Below the pieces are notes generated by a model. That model saw only the letters and a program-made list of their open reading frames with translations, was not told the DNA's origin and searched no databases. Below, piece after piece: positions 52,992 to 63,133 of a stretch of 64,000 bases of DNA. Source of the stretch: an uncultured Sulfitobacter sp. (GTDB lineage: Bacteria; Pseudomonadota; Alphaproteobacteria; Rhodobacterales; Rhodobacteraceae); NCBI RefSeq assembly GCF_947497275.1, contig NZ_CANMFS010000004.1, positions 62,001-126,000 of the forward strand. Reading direction: 5' to 3'. A program made the position numbers and the translations under genes. Each line of letters begins with the position of its first letter. Position 1 is the first letter of the stretch.

Positions 52992-53983
52992 TGCGCGCGC
53001 CGCGTTTCTGGGATGCGCCGCGCCCCGGTCTGCGCGCGCGAATGCTGCAGCCGTTGGGCGCGTTATATGCCAAGGCCACCGCGCGGCGGCTGGCAAATGG
53101 CACGCCGGAAAGAATCGGTATTCCGGTTATATGCGTAGGCAACATCAATGCGGGCGGGACCGGCAAAACCCCGACCGTGATCGCGGTGGTCGAGCGTTTG
53201 CGCGACCTTTATCTTGAAACGCATATCATCTCGCGCGGCTACGGCGGCACGCTGGAGGGCCCTGTGCAGGTGGACCCGGCGCGCCACACGGCAGCTCAGG
53301 TTGGGGACGAACCACTGCTTCTGTCCGCCTTTGCGGATGTCTGGGTCGCAAAGGACCGCGCGGCAGGCGCACGCGCCGCACGGGAAGCGGGGGCAAAGAT
53401 GATCGTACTCGACGACGGCTTCCAGAATCCGGCCCTCTACTATGATCTGAGCATTGTTGTGGTCGATGCCGAGAAAGGGTTCGGCAACGGACTTTGCCTT
53501 CCGGCCGGCCCGCTGCGCGAACCTGTGGCGACGGGGCTTGCGCGGGCGGATTTCATTCTCTCGATCGGGGATGATGCCGCGCAGGCCTCGTTCGACACAT
53601 CCGTGCTGCCCCGCGCGGTCAAGCATGTCCGGGCCCGACTGGAGCCGCTTCAAACCGGCATGGACTGGACCGACACCCCGTTGCTGGCGTTCGCAGGCAT
53701 CGGTAATCCGGAGAAGTTCTTTGCGACGTTGCGCGGCCTTGGCGCGACGCTCATCCATGCGGAGCCGCTCGACGATCACCAGCCGCTGACCACTGCACTG
53801 CTGAACCGGCTAGAGGCGGACGCGCGCGCGGCAGGCGCACAATTGGTCACCACGGAAAAAGACGCGGTGCGTTTGCCTTCCTCTTTCCGCTCGAAAGTCA
53901 TCACCCTGCCGGTGCGGCTGCAACTGGAAGACGAAAACGCTCTTTGGGATGCGCTTAAACAACTGGCGCACGCGACATCCTAG
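52991..53983 (+). CDS. lpxK: Tetraacyldisaccharide 4'-kinase
   Basis: [75 protein letters not shown]. Confidence 0.96.
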   Translation: MRAPRFWDAPRPGLRARMLQPLGALYAKATARRLANGTPERIGIPVICVGNINAGGTGKTPTVIAVVERLRDLYLETHIISRGYGGTLEGPVQVDPARHTAAQVGDEPLLLSAFADVWVAKDRAAGARAAREAGAKMIVLDDGFQNPALYYDLSIVVVDAEKGFGNGLCLPAGPLREPVATGLARADFILSIGDDAAQASFDTSVLPRAVKHVRARLEPLQTGMDWTDTPLLAFAGIGNPEKFFATLRGLGATLIHAEPLDDHQPLTTALLNRLEADARAAGAQLVTTEKDAVRLPSSFRSKVITLPVRLQLEDENALWDALKQLAHATS

Positions 53984-54013
53984 ATCGCGTTCCACACAGC
54001 CCCGGACGGAAGC

Positions 54014-55126
54014 TCAGGTGTCCTCACCCAGCTTTGGCGAGGGGCGTGTCAGGGCCAGTTCCGCCCCGGAGAATCGAAACGGCGACCGGATGCCGGGAAT
54101 ACCGTCCAGCTCGATCTGCATGCCGCGCGCGACAACCTGCGGGTCGCGGAACACATCGTCCATCTGGTTGATCGGACCTGCGGGTACGTTGTTCACCTCG
54201 CATGCCTGCAATAGATCGTCACGCGTCCGCAGTCGCGTCGCCGCACCCAGCCGCGCGATCATGGCCGGCCGGTTCGCGACACGCTGTGCATTTGTTACAT
54301 AGTCGGGATGCTGCGCCATATCGTCGAGGCCCAGCAATTTGCACAGACGCTGGTATTGGCCATCGTTACCGGTGGCGATGATCAGATGTCCGTCCGATGT
54401 CTCGAAGACTTCGTAGGGGGTCAGGTTGGGGTGCGCATTGCCGAGCCGCGTTGGCGGTGTACCGGTTGTGAAATAGTTCATGCTCTGATTGCCGGTGATG
54501 GCCACCGCGCAATCCAGCAGCGACATGTCGATGTGCTGTCCTTTTCCAGTGCTTTGACGCTGATGCACAGCGGCAAGTATCGCGGTCGTCGCGTAGATGC
54601 CGGTAAAGATGTCGGTGATCGCCATTCCATGCTTTTGCGGCTGCGTCGCGGGATCGCCGGTGATCGACATCAACCCGGCCATGCCCTGAATGATGAAATC
54701 ATACCCAGCCCGGTGCGCGTAAGGTCCGGTCTGCCCGAACCCGGTGATGGAACAATAGATCAGCTTGGGAAACTCGCCCTTCAGGCTGGCGTAGTCCAAC
54801 CCGTATTTGGCCAGACCGCCGGTCTTGAAATTCTCGATGAGAATATCGGCATCGGCGAGCAGCTCTTTCATGCGCGCCTGACCATCGGGGGCTTTCAGGT
54901 CGACAATGATCGATGATTTCCCGCGATTGGTCGAATGATAATACGAGGAGGAACGATCCCCCTCGCGTTCGATGAACGGAGGGCCCCATTGCCGCGTATC
55001 GTCGCCTGCGGGACTTTCGACCTTGATCACTTCCGCGCCCAGATCCGCGAGCGTCTGACCGGCCCAGGGACCGGCCAGAACACGGGCGAGTTCAATGACC
55101 TTCAGGCCCTCCAGAGGAGCCGCCAT
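54014..55126 (-). CDS. CaiB/BaiF CoA-transferase family protein
   Basis: PLEGLKVIELARVLAGPWAGQTLADLGAEVIKVESPAGDDTRQWGPPF; LIENFKTGGLAKYGLDYASL; GYDFIIQGMAGLMSITG. Confidence 0.95.
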   Translation of the reverse strand: MAAPLEGLKVIELARVLAGPWAGQTLADLGAEVIKVESPAGDDTRQWGPPFIEREGDRSSSYYHSTNRGKSSIIVDLKAPDGQARMKELLADADILIENFKTGGLAKYGLDYASLKGEFPKLIYCSITGFGQTGPYAHRAGYDFIIQGMAGLMSITGDPATQPQKHGMAITDIFTGIYATTAILAAVHQRQSTGKGQHIDMSLLDCAVAITGNQSMNYFTTGTPPTRLGNAHPNLTPYEVFETSDGHLIIATGNDGQYQRLCKLLGLDDMAQHPDYVTNAQRVANRPAMIARLGAATRLRTRDDLLQACEVNNVPAGPINQMDDVFRDPQVVARGMQIELDGIPGIRSPFRFSGAELALTRPSPKLGEDT

Positions 55127-55806
55127 CAGCCCGCCAGCGCCGCGTCGATGATTTTCTTCATGTCGGCATAGGACATGTTGGCGTATTTTTCGCCGTTGAT
55201 GATAAAGCTCGGCGTGCCGGAGATGTCATCTGCTTCGGCGTTTTCCTGGTACCACGCGACCAGCGTTTTGGCTTTATCGCCATCCTGCAGGCAGGCTTCG
55301 ATGGTGTCGTTGTCCATACCGGCCAGACGCCCGATCTTGCGCAGTTCTTCGATGATCGCCGCGGGCTCGCCCGCACGGCTCCATTCCGCCTGACCCGCGT
55401 AGATCAGATCGGCCATGCCAAAGAACTTCTCCGGCCCTGCACAGCGCGCGATCATGGATGCCCAAAGGCCAAAACGGTCAAAATACACCTCGCGGTAGAC
55501 GAATTTGATCTTGTCGGTGTCGATATAGTCCGCCTTCAACTCCTTGAATGCGCCGGTATGGAACGTCGCGCAATGTGGGCAGGTGAACGACGCATATTCG
55601 ATGATCTCGACCGGGCTGTCGGGGTTGCCCAGAACCATTTCGGGGATCGTGGAGGTATCTACGGCGCCCTCCGTCGTCTGCGCGTTCGCGGCCCCCGGCA
55701 GAGGCGCATCGGGGAAGGCAACGGTGCCGGTACGATTACCGGTCATGTACCAGCCACCAAGGCCTATGACGGCGGCGGTGCCGAGGAGAAAGTTTCTGCG
55801 GTTCAT
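55126..55806 (-). CDS. DsbA family thiol-disulfide oxidoreductase
   Basis: NRRNFLLGTAAVIGLGGWYMTG leader; VEIIEYASFTCPHCATFHTGAFKELKADYID; GTPSFIINGEKY. Confidence 0.94.
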   Translation of the reverse strand: MNRRNFLLGTAAVIGLGGWYMTGNRTGTVAFPDAPLPGAANAQTTEGAVDTSTIPEMVLGNPDSPVEIIEYASFTCPHCATFHTGAFKELKADYIDTDKIKFVYREVYFDRFGLWASMIARCAGPEKFFGMADLIYAGQAEWSRAGEPAAIIEELRKIGRLAGMDNDTIEACLQDGDKAKTLVAWYQENAEADDISGTPSFIINGEKYANMSYADMKKIIDAALAG

Positions 55807-55854
55807 AAGTCTGGTCCTTCAGTCATGTCGTTGAAAGCCGAGCGGCCACTGTGC

Positions 55855-56370
55855 TCAGCGTTGGTTTTTCGAAAGTACGTTTTCACCGAGCCGCGCAAGG
55901 GCGGTCCGCAGCCCCTCATCTCCGATCGGCGCTGCCGTTTCGGTGGCCTTGGCGCGCACTGCGGGGTCAAGCGGTGCCGGTGTCTTCTTGGGGGCGTGGT
56001 CAAACGCGACCTTGCCTTCGGCAAATCCTGTCGCGGCGGTTTGGGTGACGCGGATCCGGGCTATCGCATTGTAGCCGTAGACGGCGTTGACCCGCGCCCG
56101 AAGCTGCTCTTTCTGCATCTCCAGCACCGGCGCATTCGCACCCGTGGTCAGCAAGGTCAGCGTCGCCCCCATCCCGCCACGGCCATAGGACACTTCGACA
56201 GGCCGCGATATCGCGGCGGCATCCGGCCCGGCGACTTCGACCCAATTTGTCAGCAGACGCGATTGCGCAAACCCGCGGCTTTCCGATGCGCTGCGGATCT
56301 TTGCGGTCAGCAAACTGGACGTGCGGGCGAACCCTTTTGTGGTGGTACGGCGCGGCGGCATGGCTTTCAT
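55855..56370 (-). CDS. DUF721 domain protein
   Basis: GFARTSSLLTAKIRSASESRGFAQSRLLTNWVEVAGPDAAAISRPVEVSYGRGGMGATLTLLTTGANAPVLEMQKEQLRARVNAVYGYNAIARIRV. Confidence 0.88.
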   Translation of the reverse strand: MKAMPPRRTTTKGFARTSSLLTAKIRSASESRGFAQSRLLTNWVEVAGPDAAAISRPVEVSYGRGGMGATLTLLTTGANAPVLEMQKEQLRARVNAVYGYNAIARIRVTQTAATGFAEGKVAFDHAPKKTPAPLDPAVRAKATETAAPIGDEGLRTALARLGENVLSKNQR

Positions 56371-56478
56371 CTCGTTGAGACAGGATTTATCACGGTCCCA
56401 TCCTATTTGGTTCACGACCCACATTAACGCAAGCCGCTGCGCGGGACACCACTGGAAATCGGAACGGAACAATAAACA

Positions 56479-57534
56479 TTGCGTGACCTCGACGAAATGC
56501 AGACTCTCTTGCTGGAATGGTACGACCGCCACGCCCGTCCGATGCCCTGGCGCACCGGCCCGGACGCGCGCAAGGCAGGCCAGACGCCCGATCCATATGC
56601 CGTGTGGATGAGCGAAATCATGCTGCAACAGACCACCGTCGTTACGGTGAAGGATTATTTCAACCGGTTTATCGCCCGTTGGCCGACGGTGCGCGATCTC
56701 GCCGCTGCTGACGATGCGGATGTGATGGCAGAATGGGCTGGACTTGGCTACTACGCGCGTGCGCGCAACCTGTTGAAATGCGCCCGCACGGTCGTGGCCG
56801 AGCACGATGGCCTGTTCCCCGCCGATCACACGGCCCTGCTCAAGCTGCCGGGCATTGGTCCCTATACGGCGGCGGCCGTTTCCTCGATTGCGTTCGACCT
56901 GCCGCATGCCGTGCTCGACGGTAACGTCGAGCGGGTGATGGCGCGCGTCTACGACATCCACACACCGCTTCCCACGGCCAAGCCAGAACTGATGGAGAAG
57001 GCGCGAGCCCTGACGCCCAACGCCCGGCCCGGTGATTATGCGCAGGCGGTCATGGATCTGGGCGCCACGATCTGCACCCCAAAATCGCCCGCCTGCGGGA
57101 TTTGTCCGTGGCGCACGCCCTGCGCCGCGCGTGCAGCCGGCACGATGGCCGAACTGCCTCGCAAAATCCCGAAGAAAGCAAAGCCGGTGCGCCACGGCAC
57201 CGTATACCTGGGCCGCCGCACCGATGGGGCTTGGCTTTTGGAAACGCGGCCCGAAAAAGGGCTCTTGGGCGGTATGCTCGGATGGCCGGGATCGGATTGG
57301 GTCGACACGTCCCTGCCCCATCCCGAAAGCGCGCCCCCCGCAACCGGCGACTGGGAAGAGATCGAAGGCGAGGTGCGCCATACCTTCACGCATTTTCACC
57401 TGATCCTGCGGGTGATGACGGCCGACCTGCCGGACCCGACTGCGGCGCATCGCGGCGCGTTCAGACGGCAGTCGGATTTCAAACCGACGGATCTGCCCAC
57501 CGTCATGCGCAAGGCATTCAACCTTGTCCGGTAG
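56479..57534 (+). CDS. mutY: A/G-specific adenine glycosylase
   Basis: RPMPWRTGPDARKAGQTPDPYAVWMSEIMLQQTTVVTVKDYFNRFIARWPTV; LPGIGPYTAAAVSSIAF; [4Fe-4S] Cys cluster CTPKSPACGICPWRTPC; start TTG 56479 or ATG 56497. Confidence 0.95.
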   Translation: MRDLDEMQTLLLEWYDRHARPMPWRTGPDARKAGQTPDPYAVWMSEIMLQQTTVVTVKDYFNRFIARWPTVRDLAAADDADVMAEWAGLGYYARARNLLKCARTVVAEHDGLFPADHTALLKLPGIGPYTAAAVSSIAFDLPHAVLDGNVERVMARVYDIHTPLPTAKPELMEKARALTPNARPGDYAQAVMDLGATICTPKSPACGICPWRTPCAARAAGTMAELPRKIPKKAKPVRHGTVYLGRRTDGAWLLETRPEKGLLGGMLGWPGSDWVDTSLPHPESAPPATGDWEEIEGEVRHTFTHFHLILRVMTADLPDPTAAHRGAFRRQSDFKPTDLPTVMRKAFNLVR

Positions 57535-57608
57535 GACGCGATGCCACATATGACAGACGCAAACCCATCTGCTATGTTGAATTACGTAGCCAATAATCGA
57601 GACAAGAC

Positions 57609-58760
57609 ATGACAGATGCACCGGCTCCACTCGCCCCGTCGGAGCTTGCAAAGTTCAGCCGCGCGCTGCCGTTCTGGCTGTCGCTGGCGCTGGTGCCTCT
57701 GGCATGGATCGGGGCAGCGTATGGCGGGTGGGCACTCGTTCTGGTGCCGATCGCCACGTGGTATCTCTTTACCCTGCTCGATGCCGCACTCGGGCTGAAT
57801 ACCGAAAATGCCGATCTGTCTGCTGGCGAACCTGACTTGTTCTGGTACCGGCTCATCACGACAATTTGGGTGCCGGTGCAGTTCGTCCTGCTGGCCAGCC
57901 TGCTGTGGTATGTACCGCAGGCTGAGCATTTGAACACGCTTGAACGCGTTGGGGTCTTTTTCGGTGTCGGCGTGATCACCGGCACGGTTGGCATCAACTA
58001 CAGCCACGAATTGATGCACCAGAAGAACAAGACAGAGCGGTGGCTGGCGGATATTCTGCTGGCGATGGTTCTGTATTCCCATTTTCGAAGCGAGCATTTG
58101 CTGGTCCACCACCGCTATGTCGCCACCCCCCGCGATCCGGTGACCGCGCGCTACAACGAAGGGTTTCACCGCTTCTATCCGCGTGTTCTGCGCGAATGCT
58201 GGCTGTCCGCGTTTCGTGCGGAAAAGGCGATGCTAGCGCGGCGCGAAATGCCCTGGTACGCGCGCGGGAATCCCTTCTGGCGCTACTGGGCGCTGCAACT
58301 GGGCTTTCTTGTTCTCGCCTTTGTATTGGGCGGCTGGTCCGGTGTCGGGCTCTTTCTGGTGCAGGCCGGGGTCGCAATCTGGCAGTTGGAGCTGGTGAAT
58401 TACATCGAACATTACGGCCTGACCCGTAAACATCTGGGCGGTGGAAAATACGAACACGTTCAACCCCGGCACAGCTGGAATGCGGCCCACAAGGCATCGA
58501 ACTGGCTGCTGATCAACCTGCAACGGCACTCAGACCACCACTACAAACCCGACCGACGATTTCCCGTGCTGCAAAACTACGGCCCGCAAGACGCGCCGCA
58601 ATTGCCGTATGGCTATCCATTGATGACGATGGTGGCGATGATGCCGCCGCTGTGGCGCCGCGTGATGAACCCCCGTGTGCGCCAATGGCGGGCGACGTAT
58701 TACCCCGAGATAACGGATTGGCAGCCATACAGAACAGCCAGCAATCCCGAGCCGCATTAA
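57609..58760 (+). CDS. alkB: Alkane 1-monooxygenase
   Basis: Membrane di-iron hydroxylase His motifs: HELMHQKN, EHLLVHHRYVATPRDPVTARYNEGFHRFYPR, NYIEHYGL, LQRHSDHHYKPDRRFPVLQ. Confidence 0.92.
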   Translation: MTDAPAPLAPSELAKFSRALPFWLSLALVPLAWIGAAYGGWALVLVPIATWYLFTLLDAALGLNTENADLSAGEPDLFWYRLITTIWVPVQFVLLASLLWYVPQAEHLNTLERVGVFFGVGVITGTVGINYSHELMHQKNKTERWLADILLAMVLYSHFRSEHLLVHHRYVATPRDPVTARYNEGFHRFYPRVLRECWLSAFRAEKAMLARREMPWYARGNPFWRYWALQLGFLVLAFVLGGWSGVGLFLVQAGVAIWQLELVNYIEHYGLTRKHLGGGKYEHVQPRHSWNAAHKASNWLLINLQRHSDHHYKPDRRFPVLQNYGPQDAPQLPYGYPLMTMVAMMPPLWRRVMNPRVRQWRATYYPEITDWQPYRTASNPEPH

Positions 58761-58817
58761 GCACTTCCTAAGGTATCTGGCGCAAATTTGCCGGTGACGT
58801 ACACCCGAGGGATTCTC

Positions 58818-59243
58818 ATGCCGCAGCACGCCATTTCAGCACCATATCAATCACCCGATACCTGCCTGATCATCGAAGACAGCCAGTTTGACCAGCAAAT
58901 GATGACCCGGGTGATCGCGAAAACACACGATCAGATGAAAATAGAGGTCGCGGCAACTCTGCAATGCGCCCGCCGTGCACTATCGCGGGGCGGGGTGTCC
59001 CTGATCCTGCTGGACAACAACCTGCCGGATGGCATCGGTGCAAACTTTGCGCTTGAATTGGCCTCCGATCCGGCGCTTGCCTTGATCCCTGTCATCATGG
59101 TCAGGGATTGGCCAACACCGTTCATGTGGGAGAAAGCCGCCTCTGCCGGTGTCCTGTATGTGGTCAACAAGGCGGAATTTGGCACCCGATATGTCGAGCA
59201 GGCCTTGCGCAAACCCGTGCGCAAGCGCGCCCGGCTGAGCTGA
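58818..59243 (+). CDS. Stand-alone response regulator receiver domain protein (atypical)
   Basis: TCLIIEDSQFDQQMMTRVIAK...VSLILLDNNLPDGIGANFALELASDP...VIMVRDW...YVVNKAEF. Confidence 0.8.
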   Translation: MPQHAISAPYQSPDTCLIIEDSQFDQQMMTRVIAKTHDQMKIEVAATLQCARRALSRGGVSLILLDNNLPDGIGANFALELASDPALALIPVIMVRDWPTPFMWEKAASAGVLYVVNKAEFGTRYVEQALRKPVRKRARLS

Positions 59244-59264
59244 GGTTCAGGTCCGGAATCGAAC

Positions 59265-59292
59265 GAAAAAAGCCCCGCCATAAAGGCGGGGC
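59265..59292 (-). terminator. Rho-independent terminator of ccrM
   Basis: Minus strand GCCCCGCC-TTTAT-GGCGGGGC followed by TTTTTT. Confidence 0.92.
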
Positions 59293-59369
59293 CAAGGTGA
59301 GTGTCATCAATGCGGTCCCTCAGGTGGAGGGCGCAGTGACACTGGCGGTGTTCGAATTTCCGTGGAGGA

Positions 59370-60562
<1,193 letters not shown>

Positions 60563-60575
60563 AAACTCTTAAGAT

Positions 60576-61190
60576 TTATTCTTGCCACAACATCTTGTGT
60601 ACCGGTTTGAACGTACGTCTATGGTGTGGGGTCACCCCCAAACTTTGAAGCGCCAACATGTGGCTTTTCGATCCATATCCCATGTTCGTTTCCCAGCCAT
60701 AGCCAGGGTGCTGTTGCGCCAAGGACAACATGACATAATCCCGACATATTTTGGCCATAATTGAGGCCGCTGAAATGGAAACAGAACGGGCATCCCCGCC
60801 GATGATTGTTTCCACAGGCAGCGCCAAACCGCGCGGTTTCATAGTCCCGTCGATCAGGCAATAGTCCGGCGGCGTCTTCAGCCCCTCCAGCGCGCGCACC
60901 ATCGCGATGTGGCTGGCGCGCAGAATGTTGTGCTCTTCGATCTCCTCGACACTTGCGTGCGCCACGCTTACATCCGCCACCGCGAGAATCATCGCGTGCA
61001 AGAACTCTCGTCGCTTCCGGCTCAGTTTCTTGCTGTCATTCAGGCCGTCGGGGATCCGCGCGGGATCAAGTACTACGGCGGCAGCAGTCACAGGTCCGGC
61101 AAGGGGCCCCCGCCCCACCTCGTCCACCCCCGCAATGCGGTTAAATCCGCGCGCGTGCGCGGCTTCCTCAAATGAATAATCAGGCTTCAT
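60576..61190 (-). CDS. rnhB: Ribonuclease HII
   Basis: NRIAGVDEVGRGPLAGPVTAAAVVLDPARIPDGLNDSKKLSRKRREFL; ALPVETIIGGDARSVSISAASIMAKICRD. Confidence 0.96.
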   Translation of the reverse strand: MKPDYSFEEAAHARGFNRIAGVDEVGRGPLAGPVTAAAVVLDPARIPDGLNDSKKLSRKRREFLHAMILAVADVSVAHASVEEIEEHNILRASHIAMVRALEGLKTPPDYCLIDGTMKPRGLALPVETIIGGDARSVSISAASIMAKICRDYVMLSLAQQHPGYGWETNMGYGSKSHMLALQSLGVTPHHRRTFKPVHKMLWQE

Positions 61191-61227
61191 TGCCTTGCAA
61201 AACCCGATGGTGCGGCAGCACGCAAGC

Positions 61228-61264
61228 AAAAAAGAAAAGGAGAAGATGCCCGAACATCCTCTCC
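61228..61264 (-). terminator. Rho-independent terminator downstream of secreted hypothetical gene
   Basis: Minus strand GGAGAGGATG-TTCGGG-CATCTTCTCC then TTTTCTTTTTT. Confidence 0.85.
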
Positions 61265-61350
61265 TTCCCCCGTGTCAGGCGGCAGGGACGTGCCGCCCGA
61301 TCCCGGCGCAACGGGGTGGTGATACTCCGCGCGCCAAGCCCTGTGTCAGA

Positions 61351-61944
61351 TCACCCCCGGTCGAGGCTGTAGCCGTTGCGGCGCAGGCAGCGCGCGTCAT
61401 ACCCGATGTGGGTGCCCTCGCGCGTGCGGATCCTCTGCGCGCAATCTTGTGGCAGCCGATCGGTCAACACATAGCTGTCCTGCAGGCAGCTCTGCTCGAA
61501 TACCTGTGCGGATCCATCGCGGGTGGTGAAGTTGCGAAAGCAGCTCTGCGGCAAAAGCTTGCGGTCCACCCGGCGCGGCAGCGGCCGTGGCGCGAGACGC
61601 GGTTGCCGCTGAACGTCATCGTAGACGCGCGGTTGGGTCTGCGGCTGCGTGTACTCATAGGCGCGTGGCACAGGACGGTGGGTCCGCTCGATGACGCGCG
61701 GCGGGTCGGAATACACCTTCTGCTTTTTTGGCTTGGGCTTGCGTTTCACCCGCTCTTTCTTGCGATCCTCCCGCTTGTCGTGGATGATCTTGCCAACCAC
61801 GGCGATGCCCAGGATCGTCGCGATTGCACGAGCCGCGCGGCGTTCGTCGATGTCGGCCGCGACAGGCACCGCAGAGAATGACAGAAACGCAATGGCCGTG
61901 GCAGCAAGTGTGCCGGCGAGGCGGGAAAAAACCAAAGAGCGCAT
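61351..61944 (-). CDS. Hypothetical secreted protein with basic linker and C-terminal 4-Cys region
   Basis: Signal peptide MRSLVFSRLAGTLAATAIAFLSFSAVPVAA; KKERVKRKPKPKKQK linker; C-term SCFRNF...SCLQDS...DCAQRI...RCLRRNG. Confidence 0.75.
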   Translation of the reverse strand: MRSLVFSRLAGTLAATAIAFLSFSAVPVAADIDERRAARAIATILGIAVVGKIIHDKREDRKKERVKRKPKPKKQKVYSDPPRVIERTHRPVPRAYEYTQPQTQPRVYDDVQRQPRLAPRPLPRRVDRKLLPQSCFRNFTTRDGSAQVFEQSCLQDSYVLTDRLPQDCAQRIRTREGTHIGYDARCLRRNGYSLDRG

Positions 61945-62116
61945 GGGGTGTTCCTTTCAAGATCATAAGATGCACGGAAGGAAGACACCGCGCCAACTTC
62001 ACCAAGAGGCACGGTCGCCACAGGACAGGCAATAACACACGTCTGTTATCCGATAGCGGATGGCGTATCGTGTCGGAGATATTGAATATCCCCGCGCAAA
62101 GCCGCATCAAGGTGAC

Positions 62117-62407
62117 ATGAAACAGATGATCCTCACGCTCGGCCTTGTCGCGTTTACCGGTCTTTCCGGTCCGGCCCATGCCGCCGACTGCTTTGCCGAC
62201 TACAAGGCGAAACAGGACAATCCGCTTCGGCTGCATTACGGTGTGGCCGAGGTGCGCGGTCCCTGTTCGCCCCAGGCCGCGCGCGCCGAACTGACGCAGC
62301 GGTTGGGCGCCAAAGGATGGACGCTCTTGACGATTGTATCGGTCTTCGGGCCGGAGGGACTTGCGCAAAGGAGAGACAGTGCCGGATCAAACTTCCTCCG
62401 CTTCTGA
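62117..62407 (+). CDS. Small secreted hypothetical protein (two Cys)
   Basis: Signal peptide MKQMILTLGLVAFTGLSGPAHA; mature ADCFADYKAKQDNPLRLHYGVAEVRGPCSPQAARAELTQRLGAKGWTLLTIVS. Confidence 0.75.
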   Translation: MKQMILTLGLVAFTGLSGPAHAADCFADYKAKQDNPLRLHYGVAEVRGPCSPQAARAELTQRLGAKGWTLLTIVSVFGPEGLAQRRDSAGSNFLRF

Positions 62408-63083
62408 TATGCGCCGCAGCGGTGGCCGGTTTGTCACCATCGGCATCGGTGCTGTGATCGCCCTGTTTCTGGCAGGTGCGGCCGTGATGTTCTGGGCCCT
62501 GCCCGACGCCAACGCGTTCAACGCACAGGTCGAACGCATCTTTATAGAGAACGACGACCTGACCTCGGCCTCGGAAATCAAGCTGCTGGAAATTCTCGCC
62601 CAGTCGGGTACTGCGTTTTCCGACACGCTTGCAAACTACCGTGTCCTTATTGGCGTGCTGCTGGTCTTTGCCGCCGCGATGCTGGTGGCCGCAGTCGTGT
62701 TTCTGATCATGCTCATCATGTTCAACCGTCGCATGGCCCAGATCGAGCGGACGGGCATTCAGGTGTCCTCGCTGCTGATCAGCCGCGAAGAGAACAAGGT
62801 CTATCTCAACAACCTGGGTTTCAAACTGACCGATGCCGCGATGGAGACGCTGGCCGTTCTGGCAGAGGCGCGGATGGACAATGACATCCTGACCGGTTCC
62901 GAGATTGAGGGCGTTATATCGGGACGTAACGCCGCCGACTGTGACGAAGCCGCGGGGGCGACGCGGATCAAACGACTGCGCGATACGCTGGGCAACCAGA
63001 TGGTCAGCGAGCTTCTGGTCAAGAATATCGCGCGGCGGGGCTATATGCTGGCTATCGACAAGGACGTGATCAAGGTGCTGTAG
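62379..63083 (+). CDS. Two-TM membrane protein with C-terminal winged-helix-like domain (GTG start)
   Basis: TM1 FVTIGIGAVIALFLAGAAVMFWAL; TM2 VLIGVLLVFAAAMLVAAVVFLIMLIMF; C-term GFKLTDAAMETLAVLAEARMDNDILTGSEIEGVI...TRIKRLRDTLGNQMVSELLVKNIARRGYML resembles OmpR-type wHTH; GGAGAG upstream of GTG. Confidence 0.72.
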   Translation: MPDQTSSASDMRRSGGRFVTIGIGAVIALFLAGAAVMFWALPDANAFNAQVERIFIENDDLTSASEIKLLEILAQSGTAFSDTLANYRVLIGVLLVFAAAMLVAAVVFLIMLIMFNRRMAQIERTGIQVSSLLISREENKVYLNNLGFKLTDAAMETLAVLAEARMDNDILTGSEIEGVISGRNAADCDEAAGATRIKRLRDTLGNQMVSELLVKNIARRGYMLAIDKDVIKVL

Positions 63084-63133
63084 GCAACCTCTGGTCAACG
63101 CCCGCGATCCGGCGCTAGGGTGCGGCAAACCCG

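Noticed and set aside
55855-57651. 598-aa minus-strand ORF covering DUF721 and antisense mutY
   Set aside because: Only the last 171 residues (DUF721) are coding; the extension is antisense to mutY.
59300-59343. AGTGTCA ... TGACACT inverted repeat downstream of ccrM
   Set aside because: Short 7-bp arms with a 30-nt spacer; could occur by chance, and the better terminator is next to it.
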